Source: Bactericera cockerelli (Eukaryota; Arthropoda; Insecta; Hemiptera; Triozidae). From it: a DNA stretch of 64,000 bases. This document shows, piece after piece, positions 22,466 to 32,706 of the stretch (position 1 is its first letter; every line of letters begins with the position of its first letter). Made by a program: the position numbers and the translations under genes. The notes under the pieces were generated by a model. It was not told the DNA's origin. It did no database searches and worked only from the letters and a program-made list of their open reading frames with translations. Where the stretch lies: assembly GCA_024516035.1 (NCBI GenBank), contig CM044963.1:29043248-29107247 (forward strand). Reading direction: 5' to 3'.

Positions 22466-22655
22466 TGATAAAGGCGGCACACTGTGAATCCAGAGATTCC
22501 AGAGGTCGCGGGTTCAAAACCCAGGCGGAACATAACAAGTTATCCCCTCATTTGGGATTTTTACCACATAATAATACGTCTTGGGCTCACTGCTGGAATA
22601 ATGGGATCTTATAGTTCTAAACGGGCAGTGTAAATAAGACGATTTTATTATTATT
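22466..22655 (+). mobile_element. tRNA-headed SINE, family F
   Basis: AAAGGCGGCACACTGTGAAT, GAGGTCGCGGGTTCAAAACC, ACGTCTTGGGCTCACTGCTG and a tail ending GATTTTATTATTATT. Other copies are at 36925, 42266, 46315 and 49832. Confidence 0.7.
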
Positions 22656-23289
22656 ACTATACATCTGTGGCGCTAAGTCACGGATTGCGTACTAATATGT
22701 AAGATAGGGAAAATCCACGCTTAGCAATGACTTGTGATATTTCGTGTCATCTCATCATAATTATGTTCTTTTTCCTACTTTGACTAGTATTATTTATTTA
22801 TTTTAAACATTAGTAAAATTAATAAAAGATGTAACAATATTTTTTAAAAAGTACTACTCCATCTTCGATTAAATCATAACTGCGAGGGTGGTATCTGCAT
22901 CCACGACGCCTCAAAGATACCGCTCGAAAAGAAGATGACTTGTGATATAGAGTTTGTCTATTGGCCCTAGGTATGTCGTGAGAGCTTGTGAATTTACCTA
23001 GGTACCCACATTTGTTTATATTTTTCTTCTATTTTTGACGACTAAAACTTTCCGTCAAGCCAAGCCATGCATGAAAAAAACTGTAGAAATGTGGAAAATT
23101 TTCGCCCGAAAGCAAAATTAATATTTCACTGTTTCGAGAACTTTTTTAATCATTCAAATGGGGACATAATATGGGTGCGGCGAGTTGCATTGAATAATTT
23201 TGCGGTTGGTAAATACATTACCGAAAACTAATTTCACATCATGGAATCCCAGGGATGCTGACGTTTTATTTGCAACACAATGTAAATTC
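22656..23289. other. No gene seen
   Basis: AT-rich, no recognised repeat. Confidence 0.4.
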
Positions 23290-23515
23290 ATTTATAATAA
23301 TAATAATAACACTCTTTAGTGGAAGGTAACCACCAGGCGAGGTTAATGCTCACAGCATTTTCTACCACCTAACCCTCAAGAGTCTTATTATTATGTGGTC
23401 ATACACTCAAATTAATGATGAAAAATTCATGAACTGGGTGGGAGGGATTCGAACCAAATCCCTACGCTACCTGGATTACCAGACTAGCGCGTTAACCACT
23501 TGACTAACATTGCAT
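23290..23515 (-). mobile_element. tRNA-headed SINE, family G, near complete
   Basis: Plus-strand reading: TTAGTGGAAGGTAACCACCA, CTAACCCTCAAGAGTCTTAT, then the inverted B box GATTCGAACC and the inverted A-box area GCGTTAACCACTTGAC. Confidence 0.7.
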
Positions 23516-23518
23516 TTA

Positions 23519-23625
23519 AATATACAGGGTGAACAAGTTTTATTTAAAATAAAAAATCAGAATCAACACCTGGAGATATTCTGAGACTGAACTTAACCCA
23601 GATCATTTTTCGAAAAATGCCTTGG
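23519..23625 (+). mobile_element. Dispersed repeat with TATACAGGGTG end, copy 2
   Basis: TATACAGGGTGAACAAGTTT, AGAATCAACACCTGGAGATA; matches 6202-6300 in order. Confidence 0.45.
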
Positions 23626-23744
23626 AACGGAATAATATATCATCTTCTTTTACTCTGTCTGTTCCCGCTTAAGCACAGTCAAGGTTGTTAAACCTCATGG
23701 TTAAGGTTGGTTGGTTTTGGCACATTTCTTTACGACTGGATGCC

Positions 23745-23990
23745 CTTCCTAACGCCAATAATACTGATTGATTTAACTTCCTGGATTAGGACAGTGGTTG
23801 TACTCTCTATTCGCTGGGAATCGTATCAGCTACCCTCACCCAGCCTGGGTACGGCTGGAAATGCCAGCCTCACATGTACGGAGGGAACAGAGTTTTCTGT
23901 GTGAAAAATCTGCTCCGACCGGGGATCGAACTCAGAATCTCTGGACTAATGGCAGTAGTCATAACCATTACGCCACTGGTTGCACGGAAT
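23745..23990 (-). mobile_element. tRNA-headed SINE, family B
   Basis: Plus-strand reading: ATTCGCTGGGAATCG, ACCCTCACCCAGCCTGGGTA, AAATGCCAGCCTCACATGTA, then the inverted B box GGGGATCGAAC and inverted A box ATAACCATTACGCCACTG. Confidence 0.7.
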
Positions 23991-24164
23991 ATATTATGAG
24001 AAAAAAACTACGCTTTGAATGCAAGTATGTACAAATTTACTCAATTATCATAATACACAACACATGAAAACAATTATTACTTCTTTTCAACAATTTCAAT
24101 ATTCTTTCGATTAATCAATAAGTTTAAATGTCGATTTCTTTTGTTTATCTATAACATGAGAATT

Positions 24165-24330
24165 TTCTTTCATCATCATAGGATGGCGTCATCGTGAACG
24201 ATGGTAGCCAGACAGTGGAGGAATGACTCAGCACTTGTACCACTGTCTTTACAAGGAGGCTAATAATTCACAAGGGCCCCTGGAACCAAGCCAATGCTGG
24301 TCTACTCCCTGTTTATAGTCCCCCGGACAG
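24165..24330 (+). mobile_element. Dispersed repeat, family H, with expanded end
   Basis: GGCGTCATCGTGAACGATGG, CCAGACAGTGGAGGAATGAC, AAGGGCCCCTGGAACCAAGC. Its 3' end (CTACTCCCTGTTTATAGTCC) is the first unit of the minisatellite that follows. Confidence 0.75.
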
Positions 24331-24828
24331 ACTGCTGGTCTACTCCGTGTTTATAGTCCCCCAGCCAGACTGCTGGTCTACTCCCTGTTTATAGTCCCAC
24401 ATACAGACTTCTGGTCTACTCCGTGTTTATAGTCCCCCAGCCAGACTGCTGGTCTACTCCCTGTTTATAGTCCCACATACAGACTTCTGGTCTACTCCGT
24501 GTTTATAGTCCCCCAGCCAGACTGCTGGTCTACTCCCTGTTTATAGTCCCCCAGCCAGACTGCTGGTCTACTCCCTGTTAATAGTACCCCAGCTAGAATG
24601 CTGGTCTACTTCCTGTTTATAGTACCCCAGCTAGAATGCTGGTCTACTCCCTGTTTATAGTACCCCAGCTAGAATGCTGGTCTACTCCCTGTTTATAGTA
24701 CCCCAGCTAGAATGCTGGTCTACTCCCTGTTTATAGTACCCCAGCTAGAATGCTGGTCTACTCCCTGTTTATAGTACCCCAGCTAGAATGCTGGTCTACT
24801 CCCTGTTTATAGTCCAGCAGCCAGACGA
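24292..24828. repeat. 38-bp minisatellite grown from a family H end
   Basis: About 14 units of TGCTGGTCTACTCCCTGTTT plus ATAGTMCCCCAGCYAGAM. Two sub-blocks are visible: CCCCCAGCCAGAC units first, TACCCCAGCTAGAA units later. Single copies of the unit end the family H repeats at 18795 and 49340. Confidence 0.9.
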
Positions 24829-25540
24829 TTTCTTAATATGATTTAATACCACAGCAGCTGTTTGTTATAGAAATTTCCTATTCATATGTTTAAATCAATC
24901 ATATATGATTGTTTTAATGATTTAAAAACTGTTTTTATATTTTTTTTTTCCGTCATGTGGAAGGAACCATGCCCCCGTTGTTTTTTCATTTTATTTTTTA
25001 TTGCTTGACAAATACAATAAGTGCACAGAGTCAAAGTCAAAAATAGGAAAAAGGCAAGTTACATAAATGATATTATTTCTAGACAGCTTAGAATAACATG
25101 TATTCCATCTCCTATCATGCCCCTGTAGATGCTGTAGAGAGATTGGACGAAATATTAAAAATATATAACGAGCATTAAAAGAACTTTTTTCTAGTGGGAG
25201 TGAAACCACTTATCTTCGTGTAGCTCTCTTACTCTCGAGTAAATTATGTAGCACTAATTAGTAAGAAGGGAGAGAAAACGAAAGAAAAAGGGAAAAAGCT
25301 AGAAGTAAAAAGAAACAAGGAAAAATTAATAAAATAAAAAGAAACGGGGAGAAATTAAAAAAGGAAAAAATAAATATGAAGAAATTAGAAAGAAAGTGGG
25401 CTAAGAAAGAAAGTTCTGGTAAGGGTAAAAAGAGAATTAATGAGAAAGAGAGGCCAGGTTCATCATCTCAATGTGTAGCTAAACCAAAATATTTAGCTTT
25501 TTTCTACTTGAAAAGAAAAATTAACTATTTATCTATTTTT
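24829..25540. other. No supported gene
   Basis: AT-rich, with a purine-rich stretch at 25260-25480. A minus-strand open frame at 24991-25209 is not recognisable. Confidence 0.4.
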
Positions 25541-25549
25541 TTTTACCCC

Positions 25550-26005
25550 TATGCTACTTTCTCTATCTCTCTCTCTTCTCTCTCTCTCCTCTCTCTATCT
25601 ATCTCTCTATCCATCTCAATCCCCCTCTCACTGTACCTCTCAATACCTCTTTGCCACACTATCTATCTCCCTATTTTTCTCTCACACACACTCTTTTTCT
25701 ATCTTTTTCCCACTCTCTCTCATTCTCTGCCTCTCTTTCTCTCTCTCCTCTCTCTCCCCTTCCCTCCCTCTCTTTCTCCTTCTCTCTCTTCTCTTTCTCT
25801 CTCTCTCTCCTTCTCTCTCTCTCCCTTTCCCTCCCCCTCTTTTTCTGTTTTTCTCTCCCTCTCTCTTTCCCCTTCCCTCATTATCTTTCTCTCTCTCTCT
25901 CTCTCTCCCTTTCCTCCCTCTCTTTCCCTCTTTCATTCTCTCAGTCTCTCTCTCTCTCTCGCTTTTCCTCTGTTTCTCTCCATCACTTCCCTCTCTCTCT
26001 AGTTC
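25550..26005. repeat. Long CT-rich tract
   Basis: About 450 bases of TCTC with CCCT and TTTC interruptions. All three plus frames and one minus frame stay open for this reason. Confidence 0.95.
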
Positions 26006-26679
26006 TGTATCAACATCATTTTCTGTACTATTAGATAATTAAGACGACCGTGAAGAGAAGTTAACTAGTAGGCGGAGAAAATTAAGTGGCATAAAATAAA
26101 CAGGGTTTAACAAAAGTTTGTCTCAAATGACTGAGAAATTTTTAAAAGGCATGGCCTCTTCTTGGCAAATATAAAAAATCGACAAATCTAAATAGTGTAA
26201 GTACTAAGTAATAGTATGTATAGTATGTACAATTGTACACTTGTATCCTGGCTCGGATACTATGAACAGTGAGTAGACCAGCAGTCTGGCAGTCAAGTGT
26301 ACAGCGAATATACAGGGAATGGAATCCATTATTGAAATAAAAATTAAAATTTTTGAAACTCATGTTGGATATTTTTTCATGAAAGTACATGAAATCCATG
26401 AAACTATGTTTTTTCCGTTACCTTACACTCTGTCGGGCTGTTGTATAGTGCGTTCTTCACACCTCGGCCGAGGTGTTTGATTAGTACCTGTGCTGTGATA
26501 TTTTCGGCCCTACTCATGTTACATGAGGTTGAAAGAAGATGGTTGGTGGTTTCCTCTACATTTAGCGGGTTTCATTTATTGCTCTGATTTGAATGTAATA
26601 TTTCGAGTTTACAAGATTATGAAATTGAAGAAGAAGAATTATTTGTTCTAACTGTTATAAGGTACATATTAGAAATCCA
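26006..26679. other. No gene seen
   Basis: Nothing recognised. Confidence 0.4.
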
Positions 26680-26830
26680 ACCGACCTCAGTAGCTTGATC
26701 GATAAGGCGGCGGACTTGCGACCTGGAGGTCGGTGGTTCAAGTCCCGGTGTCAGCGTAGATTTAGTAAAGCGAGTTTGAGTAGTTGTGACATCACGAAAG
26801 TGATTAACACAAGTATGATAACTAATATTA
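26680..26830 (+). mobile_element. tRNA-headed SINE, family E
   Basis: GACCTCAGTAGCTTGATCGA, GACCTGGAGGTCGGTGGTTC and AAGTCCCGGTGTCAGC form the head. The body GTAAAGCGAGTTTGAGTAGT and GTGATTAACACAAGTATGAT follow. The best copy of this family here. Confidence 0.8.
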
Positions 26831-26929
26831 GAATTCCAAAAATATTACAAAAGGAAGAAAGTTCCAGACCAAGAAGAGAAGAAGTCAACAAAATAATAAA
26901 ACTTAGAAAGATAAACCACAGTTAAACTG

Positions 26930-28345
26930 AGAAAGAAAAAAAAAATGTCATATAATAAACAGATTGGGTTGAGGGGAGTAGAAGGAGATTATGAGGAACA
27001 AGACGGTTAGGAAAAGATAAAAACAAGCACACAAAATGAGAGACAAGAGCAAGGAAGTTAAAAACTGGACGCAGGAAATAAGAAAACAGAGGTTGAAATC
27101 GGAGAAAGATAAAATAAAAGTGAGGCAATGATTTTAAGAAGAGAAAGAATAAAAGAGGATGATGGTGAGACAGGAGCAAGGATGTCAAGACGAGAGAAGG
27201 GAAGAGAAAATGATATGAGAAAAAAGTGAGACAGAAGCGAAGAGGTTATGCATGATGAACAGAAGAGAGGAGGTTTCGAAAGTGAGGCACGAAGAGGAAG
27301 ACAAAAATATGCAAGAAGAGGAGTATAAGAGTAAGATGGGAAAATGGAAGGAATATAAAGAAAAAAGAAGAGATTAGCTAGGACGTTAGGAAGAGAGGAA
27401 TGAGGAGATAGAAGAGACACAAGGAGTTTTAGAAGAGTGGAGGAAGATAGCAGGAAGAAGAGAAGAGCGAGAGAGTGAGGTAGAAACATGGAGGTTAAGA
27501 GAATGGAAGAAAGGAGAAGAGAAAATACTTGCTAGGACGTTTAAAAAAAGATGAAGAAAATTACATAAGTATTTATTTTATTTTAATTTTTTATTTAATT
27601 ACACTTTGTTAATTGGACATACTATATACAACACAAATAATTACAAATTAAAATACAATATATGAGTAGAAAAAAAAAAAAAAATATATACATAATATAG
27701 GTCCTAACTAAAGGGTGGGGTTATTGCCCCTGGCAATCTCTTCCACCCAAAAGTAGGACAAAAAGAAGACACCAGAAAGAGGAGAAGTATAGGAGAGTGT
27801 GAGAAAACAACATGGAGGTTCGGAGAAGTGAAGGGAAAGACAGGAGAAAAGAGTAGCTAGGACGTTAAGAAGAGATGAAAGAGGAAATAAACATGAATCA
27901 AGTATGAATAAAAGAGTGGAGGAACGTAGCAAAAAGAAGAGAAGAACACGAGAGTGAGACAGAAACATGGAGTTTAAGAGAAGTGAAAGGAAGAGATAAA
28001 AGAGAGGCAAGTGGGAATAAAAGAGTGGAGGAACATAGCAAAAAGAAGAGAAGAACACGAGAGTGAGGCAGAAACATGGAATTTAAGAGAAGTGAAAGGA
28101 AGGTATAAAAAAGAGGCAACTAGGATAAAAATAGCGGAGGAACGCAGCAAAATGAAGAGGAGGACACGAAAGTGAGGCAGGAATATGGAGGTTGAGAAAA
28201 ATGAAAGGAGAGGATAAAAGAAAGACAAAGTGGTTCAATCGAGTGGAGGAAGATAGCAGAAAGAAGAGAAGAGTGAGAGAGTGAGGCAGAAACATGGAGT
28301 TTAAGAAGTGCGGATAAAGGAGAGAATGATAAGTACCACTTAAAT
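26930..28345. repeat. Purine-rich 109-bp tandem repeat, partly decayed
   Basis: GTGGAGGAACRTAGCAAAAA recurs at about 27919, 28028, 28137 and 28246 (109-base spacing), each followed by GAGTGAGGCAGAAACATGG. Earlier copies at about 27060-27560 and 27770 are diverged. Long minus-strand frames with Ser/Leu/Phe repeats arise from this composition. Confidence 0.75.
27575..27752 (-). mobile_element. LINE-like 3' end, family L, inside the purine repeat
   Basis: AATTACACTTTGTTAATTGG, AATACAATATATGAGTAG and the terminal GGGGTTATTGCCCCTGGCAA. It interrupts the 109-bp purine repeat, so it inserted later. Confidence 0.65.
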
Positions 28346-28564
28346 GGCATTAAATGTTAAGACGACTCTTGAAACGAGAAAGTCAAACTTAAAATGGGGA
28401 GTCGGGGTGGGAGTGGAAGGGGAGGGGGGGGGGTGATGATGGAAAGGGACATTTGACGTTTTGAATTGGGTCTGTTGTAGATTCGTCAAAAATTCTGTGA
28501 GACACTGAGTAATATTGAATATTCGTCTGAATTCTATGTAGTATGATACTATTAACTATTATAA

Positions 28565-28700
28565 TTATCCTCTTTAGTGGAAGGAAACCACCAGACTATG
28601 TTAATTACTATAAAAAAGAAAGGAAGGTATAAAAAAGAGGCAACTAGGATAAAAATAGCGGAGGAACGCAGCAAAATGAAGAGGAGGACACGATTTGTGA
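28565..28700. repeat. Family G tail joined to a copied 109-bp unit
   Basis: 28568-28607 (TTTAGTGGAAGGAAACCACC) is the 3' end of a minus-strand G SINE. 28619-28693 repeats 28096-28170 (GGAAGGTATAAAAAAGAGGC and on) nearly exactly, over 500 bases from its source. Confidence 0.7.
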
Positions 28701-28814
28701 TGAAGCAGCCTCTTCATGAAATTTGTGAGTACCAAAGCATTTGGTTTTTTTTTTTTTTTACATATTTGTAGCATTTACTATTACTCGTATAATATATTAT
28801 TATTTTAGTATTCA

Positions 28815-28890
28815 CCCCCAACAAGTGAAATAGCGCGCAAGGATTTACCCTGTGTTTGATCCCCAGTGGGGCAGGATTTTTTCTGCTCTA
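28815..28890 (+). mobile_element. SINE family D fragment
   Basis: AAATAGCGCGCAAGGATT, GTTTGATCCCCAGTGGGGCA and TTTTTTCTGCTCTATAC match the head of the D copies at 36488 and 51000. Confidence 0.6.
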
Positions 28891-29017
28891 TACAAAAAAA
28901 TCATCTTCTAACAACAGCCCCGACAAAAGCTAACAAGAATAAATATCATTATTGAAACTTAAATACCTTAAAAATAACACTCTTCTGCTTATTCAAAGAT
29001 AAAGATAAAGATCTAGT

Positions 29018-29303
29018 TAGTTATCTATGTTATTCTGTCACAATTTTAGTGGGTAGCATCGACATTACGAGAACTAATGCTTATGCATCATAATATCTCC
29101 AACCAACCATCATCTTCCAATATCAATCTCGTAATGCCGCCACTGGTCGTTGCCCACTCTACAACTACCCCGATTGCACTCACGAGGCTAGGGTAGGCCC
29201 CGACATCCAAAGTACAGAGTCGAAAAAATCCGACCCTGCCGTGATTCGAACCCGGGAAACCTGGAGTGCAAGCCGAGCATGCTACCGCTAGGCCATGGTG
29301 GCA
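29018..29303 (-). mobile_element. tRNA-headed SINE, family C, full length
   Basis: Right end: inverted head with CGATTCGAACCCGGGA-type B box and GCATGCTACCGCTAGGCC. Body: CACGAGGCTAGGGTAGGCCC and GCCGCCACTGGTCGTTGCCC. Left end: tail TTCTGTCACAATTTTAGTGG. Tail and middle match family D. Confidence 0.8.
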
Positions 29304-29573
29304 TGCTTGTTTAGTATCATTTGGTTATTTAGTCGCCTCCACTAATTTCTAAACACTTAAAAACCACTTTTACTTCAGAAACAAACTCTTTCTATGAAAA
29401 AATATCTTCAAACAACTGCCCCACAAATTAGGTAAGGGTAATGCGGTTCTCATCGCTTCAAATAATGCCAAAAGGACCTCTCTACGAGTGGCTTATGGTT
29501 GACAGGAGTCAGGAGGGTTGATGTCTTCCTCTTTGACCACCCCGGAATTTCTCTTCTGCTTAAAAACTAGATC

Positions 29574-29620
29574 AAGACACACACATACACACACACACAC
29601 CCACTCACCCACACACACTT
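29574..29620. repeat. CA microsatellite
   Basis: ACACACACAC with CCACTCACCC interruptions. Confidence 0.85.
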
Positions 29621-29765
29621 GTGGGAAAGTAGAGTATGAGAATGCATCAAATCTTAAACGTAAATCTTTTCTCAGGAAAAACCACATTCTTTTTTTTCAA
29701 CAAGAAAGATTTTTTCTTGTTTTTCTAGGATTTACTCTGTGAGGTGCTCATTTTTTGTTGTGATT

Positions 29766-29930
29766 CTTGGTATACATTTGTGATTCTAAGCTTTTTGAAG
29801 CATTGTTTGGATTGTTGAGTATGCAATGTACATATGTATGTATGTATGTTTAAAAATGTATGTACCTACGAGGGAGTCTCCGTGACCGAGTGAGCTAGCG
29901 CGATAGGCATTGCACGCACGATGACCTGGG
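29766..29930. repeat. 165-bp flanking duplication, left copy
   Basis: Identical over 165 bases to 36381-36545 (starts CTTGGTATACATTTGTGATT, ends CACGATGACCTGGG). It includes the first part of a family D SINE head, cut just before its B box. The two copies bracket the BEL element exactly. Confidence 0.95.
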
Positions 29931-30219
29931 TAAATCACGAACGCAGATGATTTCTATTTACACATTAATGGGAATATTCTTTATTTACACACATTACAGA
30001 GTTCATACAAAAGGAAAAGCTATCTTAATCTTGAAATCTACTGGAAAAACTAACATTCTAACTATATTTCCACATTTCCCACCAAGAACTCTAGAAAAAC
30101 TTCCCGACCAATCAGAATCGACTATAGTTTTGATACATCCTAAAATACGGGCGGGAAAAAGAATAAGACCCCCATACACAATCTAAAAATTATCTTAAGA
30201 TTGCCGTCGTAACGCAACA
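29931..30219 (-). repeat. BEL 3' LTR, outer end short by about 6 bases
   Basis: Matches the other LTR from AAATCACGAACGCAGATGAT to GTCGTAACGCAACA with no difference seen. At the outer (left) boundary the bases TGTTGGA of the other LTR are replaced by a single T. Confidence 0.9.
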
Positions 30220-30231
30220 TACTCCCACCAA
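30220..30231 (-). promoter_or_regulatory. Candidate polypurine tract of the BEL element
   Basis: On the minus strand TTTGGTGGGAGTA lies directly before the 3' LTR. It is short and not perfectly purine. Confidence 0.4.
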
Positions 30232-30648
30232 ATTGTCCTATATAAAATATTAGGACAATTTCCACACTACAAAATTGGAAATAACAATGCTAAAATAATA
30301 GAAAACATGACATATTTAGTACGAAAAGATAAAAAATATCCTGAATAATCTAGGAAAAATATGATCAACACAATTACATCAGCCAAATTCAAGCAATTAC
30401 AAAATAACATCTGACAAGTTAACGTAATCCACCAATTTCTTAACTTGACCACAAAGAAATCTGTTAGGCCGAGTAAATTACAATTTTAAACTTACAATTT
30501 TTAATTTGCAACTAATTGTCTATAATATTACCAGATTTCAAAGTCATACAGTTTGATAATAACCTGTAAGCTACTCATTATATCCTCATGAGGCAAAATA
30601 CAAAATTGATTAAAACCATTAGTTCAGAAAAAAATTGAATATCAATAT
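30232..30648 (-). other. BEL 3' untranslated region
   Basis: AT-rich sequence between the integrase stop and the 3' LTR; no further frame (no env-like gene) is seen. Confidence 0.6.
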
Positions 30649-32706
30649 TCAATGATATCTTGATGGTTTTCTAATACGTCTTCCACGTCTGTTCTTTGTT
30701 ACTGGAGGAGCAGTCACTACAGGAGCAGTGAGTCTTGACTTTTTGCCATCATCACTTGGTATAACAGATGGCAGCTCGTTTTGATCAGGTTCAACTGTCA
30801 CTGATGTTGAAGGTTTGACATTGACAGTTTGACATTGAGGTTCTATTGTCTCCAAGGGGTAGATGCGTTGTACTGGTCTTGTCAGCATACCATTTGTTGT
30901 CTTGACTCGTACAACTCTTACACAGCCATCCTTTCCATGAATAAGTTCTATCACTTGTCCAACAGGCCAATTGAGACGTTTGGAGTTATCATCACCTAAG
31001 AGAACTACATCTCCTATTTTTAAGTTATGCTCTTTTTTTATCTTGGGTGAGAATTTCAGTTGTCCTAGATATTCTGACTTGAATCTCTCACGCAACTGTT
31101 TTCTGAGTTCATTTCTATATTTTATTCGTCGTTTCAAGTCCTTTGTTTCAATTAATTCATACTCAGGAAACCCGATTTCTTCTATATCATTAATAAACAT
31201 TCCTGGAGTAATGACAGCTAGTTCATGGTCACTATCAGCCATATATGTCAAAGGTCGGTTATTAATAACAGCTTGACAGTCACAGAGTAATGTTTGCAAT
31301 TCTTCATAATCCACAGTTGAACGTCCAAGAACACGACGCAGTAATTTTTTCAAGATTCCAATCAGTCTTTCCCACCAACCTCCCCACCATGGTGCAGATG
31401 GAGGATTGAATATCCAATGAATCTTCTTTGCTGAAGAGTACTGTGTTATGGTTTTCCAATTTAATTTGTGGCATGCTGAATCAAATCCCACAAAGTTGGT
31501 TCCATTATCACTGTATACAGTATTAGGTCTTCCGTTTCGACTACAAAATCTTCTGAATGCTTGTAAGAAGCTATCTGTTGATAAGGAAGATACTACATCC
31601 AGCTGTATAGCTCGATATACAGCACATGTGAATATGCATACCCAAACTTTCTTCATAGAACCATTATCTCCTTTGATCATTAATGGACCTGCTAGGTCTA
31701 TTCCAGTGATTTCAAATACCTTAGCGTCCCTGACACGATTCTCAGGTAAAGGTATAGGGGCAGCTTCAAGCGGTTTCACTGTGTATCTTTTACATATAAT
31801 GCAGGAATTTAACACCTTCCTTATGGTCTTCCTACCTCCAAGTATCCAATATTTTCTCCTGAGAATTGACATTAGGATTTGAGTTCCTGCATGACAATTT
31901 GAATTGTGTTCATCAGTGATTATTCTGTTCACAACAGGATGATCTGCACAAGGTAACACAATTGGGTAACAAAAATCTCTTGTGTCTTTTAGGTTAGACA
32001 CTTTAGTTTTCAATCTTATTAAACCGCTGTCATCAAGAGAGGGTAGCAAGCTTGAAAGTTTTGGATCGGTAACTCCACAAAAACTTTCTTTCTGTACAAG
32101 CATCAGGACTTTATTTTCAGCTTTAGTATACTCTGAAGAAGTTATCTCACCTTGTATTAGATTTCCTTTGTGTTTTTGAGCATTGTTCTTAAAACGTAGT
32201 ATCCATGCAATGGTGCGGACAATCTTCTTATATTGGGAGAATTTCTTGTAATACCAATCTGATGATATATTAGTTGAGGTATCTATTAGGGAAGCTACCA
32301 TGGAAGATACAATGGTTTTCCTTTTCTCTCTATTGATCTCGGTTTCATCAAATTTCAAATCTGTTTGTGGCCAATATTCTGGAGCATCTTTCAACCAATC
32401 TGGACCCTCCCACCATCTAAGTTTAATCAATTTTTTCAAAGTGCAACCTCGTGATGGAATATCGGCTGGATTCAGCTCACCAGGAACATGGCGCCACTCA
32501 CAACCTTCAGACAACATCCTTATTTCACTTATCCTGTTCATCACAAATGCGTTCCATGGCTCATTTTGCTTAATCCATGCAAGAACAGTAGTTGCATCTG
32601 TCCAAAAAATAGTTTCAACTCCAGATAGCTTGAAATCTTCTACTACAGTTTTGTATAGTCTAGTGGCAATGGATGCTGCTAATAATTCTAGTCTTGGAAT
32701 AGTCAT
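30649..32706 (-). CDS. BEL pol, RNase H (main part) and integrase
   Basis: 685 residues. It opens with MTIPRLELLAA, a conserved BEL/Pao stretch that normally lies inside one continuous pol. RNase H acidic residue in FWTDATT (about 37), then HVPGELNPADIPSRG. Integrase zinc ligands: H267, H272, C302, C305. Catalytic core: D337 (GIDLAGPL), D400 (YSDNGTNF) and E446 (WWERLIG), the full D-D-E set. A C-terminal domain (IGDVVLLGDDNSKRLNWPVG) and a basic tail (KNRRGRRIRKPSRYH) follow. The enzyme would insert the element's cDNA. The first ATG is probably not a true start: it overlaps the end of the preceding frame by four bases, so this is the continuation of that pol after a frame offset. Integrase itself looks intact. 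Confidence 0.88.
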   Translation of the reverse strand: MTIPRLELLAASIATRLYKTVVEDFKLSGVETIFWTDATTVLAWIKQNEPWNAFVMNRISEIRMLSEGCEWRHVPGELNPADIPSRGCTLKKLIKLRWWEGPDWLKDAPEYWPQTDLKFDETEINREKRKTIVSSMVASLIDTSTNISSDWYYKKFSQYKKIVRTIAWILRFKNNAQKHKGNLIQGEITSSEYTKAENKVLMLVQKESFCGVTDPKLSSLLPSLDDSGLIRLKTKVSNLKDTRDFCYPIVLPCADHPVVNRIITDEHNSNCHAGTQILMSILRRKYWILGGRKTIRKVLNSCIICKRYTVKPLEAAPIPLPENRVRDAKVFEITGIDLAGPLMIKGDNGSMKKVWVCIFTCAVYRAIQLDVVSSLSTDSFLQAFRRFCSRNGRPNTVYSDNGTNFVGFDSACHKLNWKTITQYSSAKKIHWIFNPPSAPWWGGWWERLIGILKKLLRRVLGRSTVDYEELQTLLCDCQAVINNRPLTYMADSDHELAVITPGMFINDIEEIGFPEYELIETKDLKRRIKYRNELRKQLRERFKSEYLGQLKFSPKIKKEHNLKIGDVVLLGDDNSKRLNWPVGQVIELIHGKDGCVRVVRVKTTNGMLTRPVQRIYPLETIEPQCQTVNVKPSTSVTVEPDQNELPSVIPSDDGKKSRLTAPVVTAPPVTKNRRGRRIRKPSRYH

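Noticed and set aside
24991..25209. Minus-strand 72-residue frame as a possible LINE C-terminus
   Set aside because: No RT or conserved motif next to it; resemblance too weak.
25376..26042. Open frames of 127-208 residues rich in Ser, Leu and Phe
   Set aside because: They are translations of a CT-rich tract in several frames.
27058..28350. Series of overlapping minus-strand frames with similar peptides
   Set aside because: They mirror the 109-bp purine tandem repeat.
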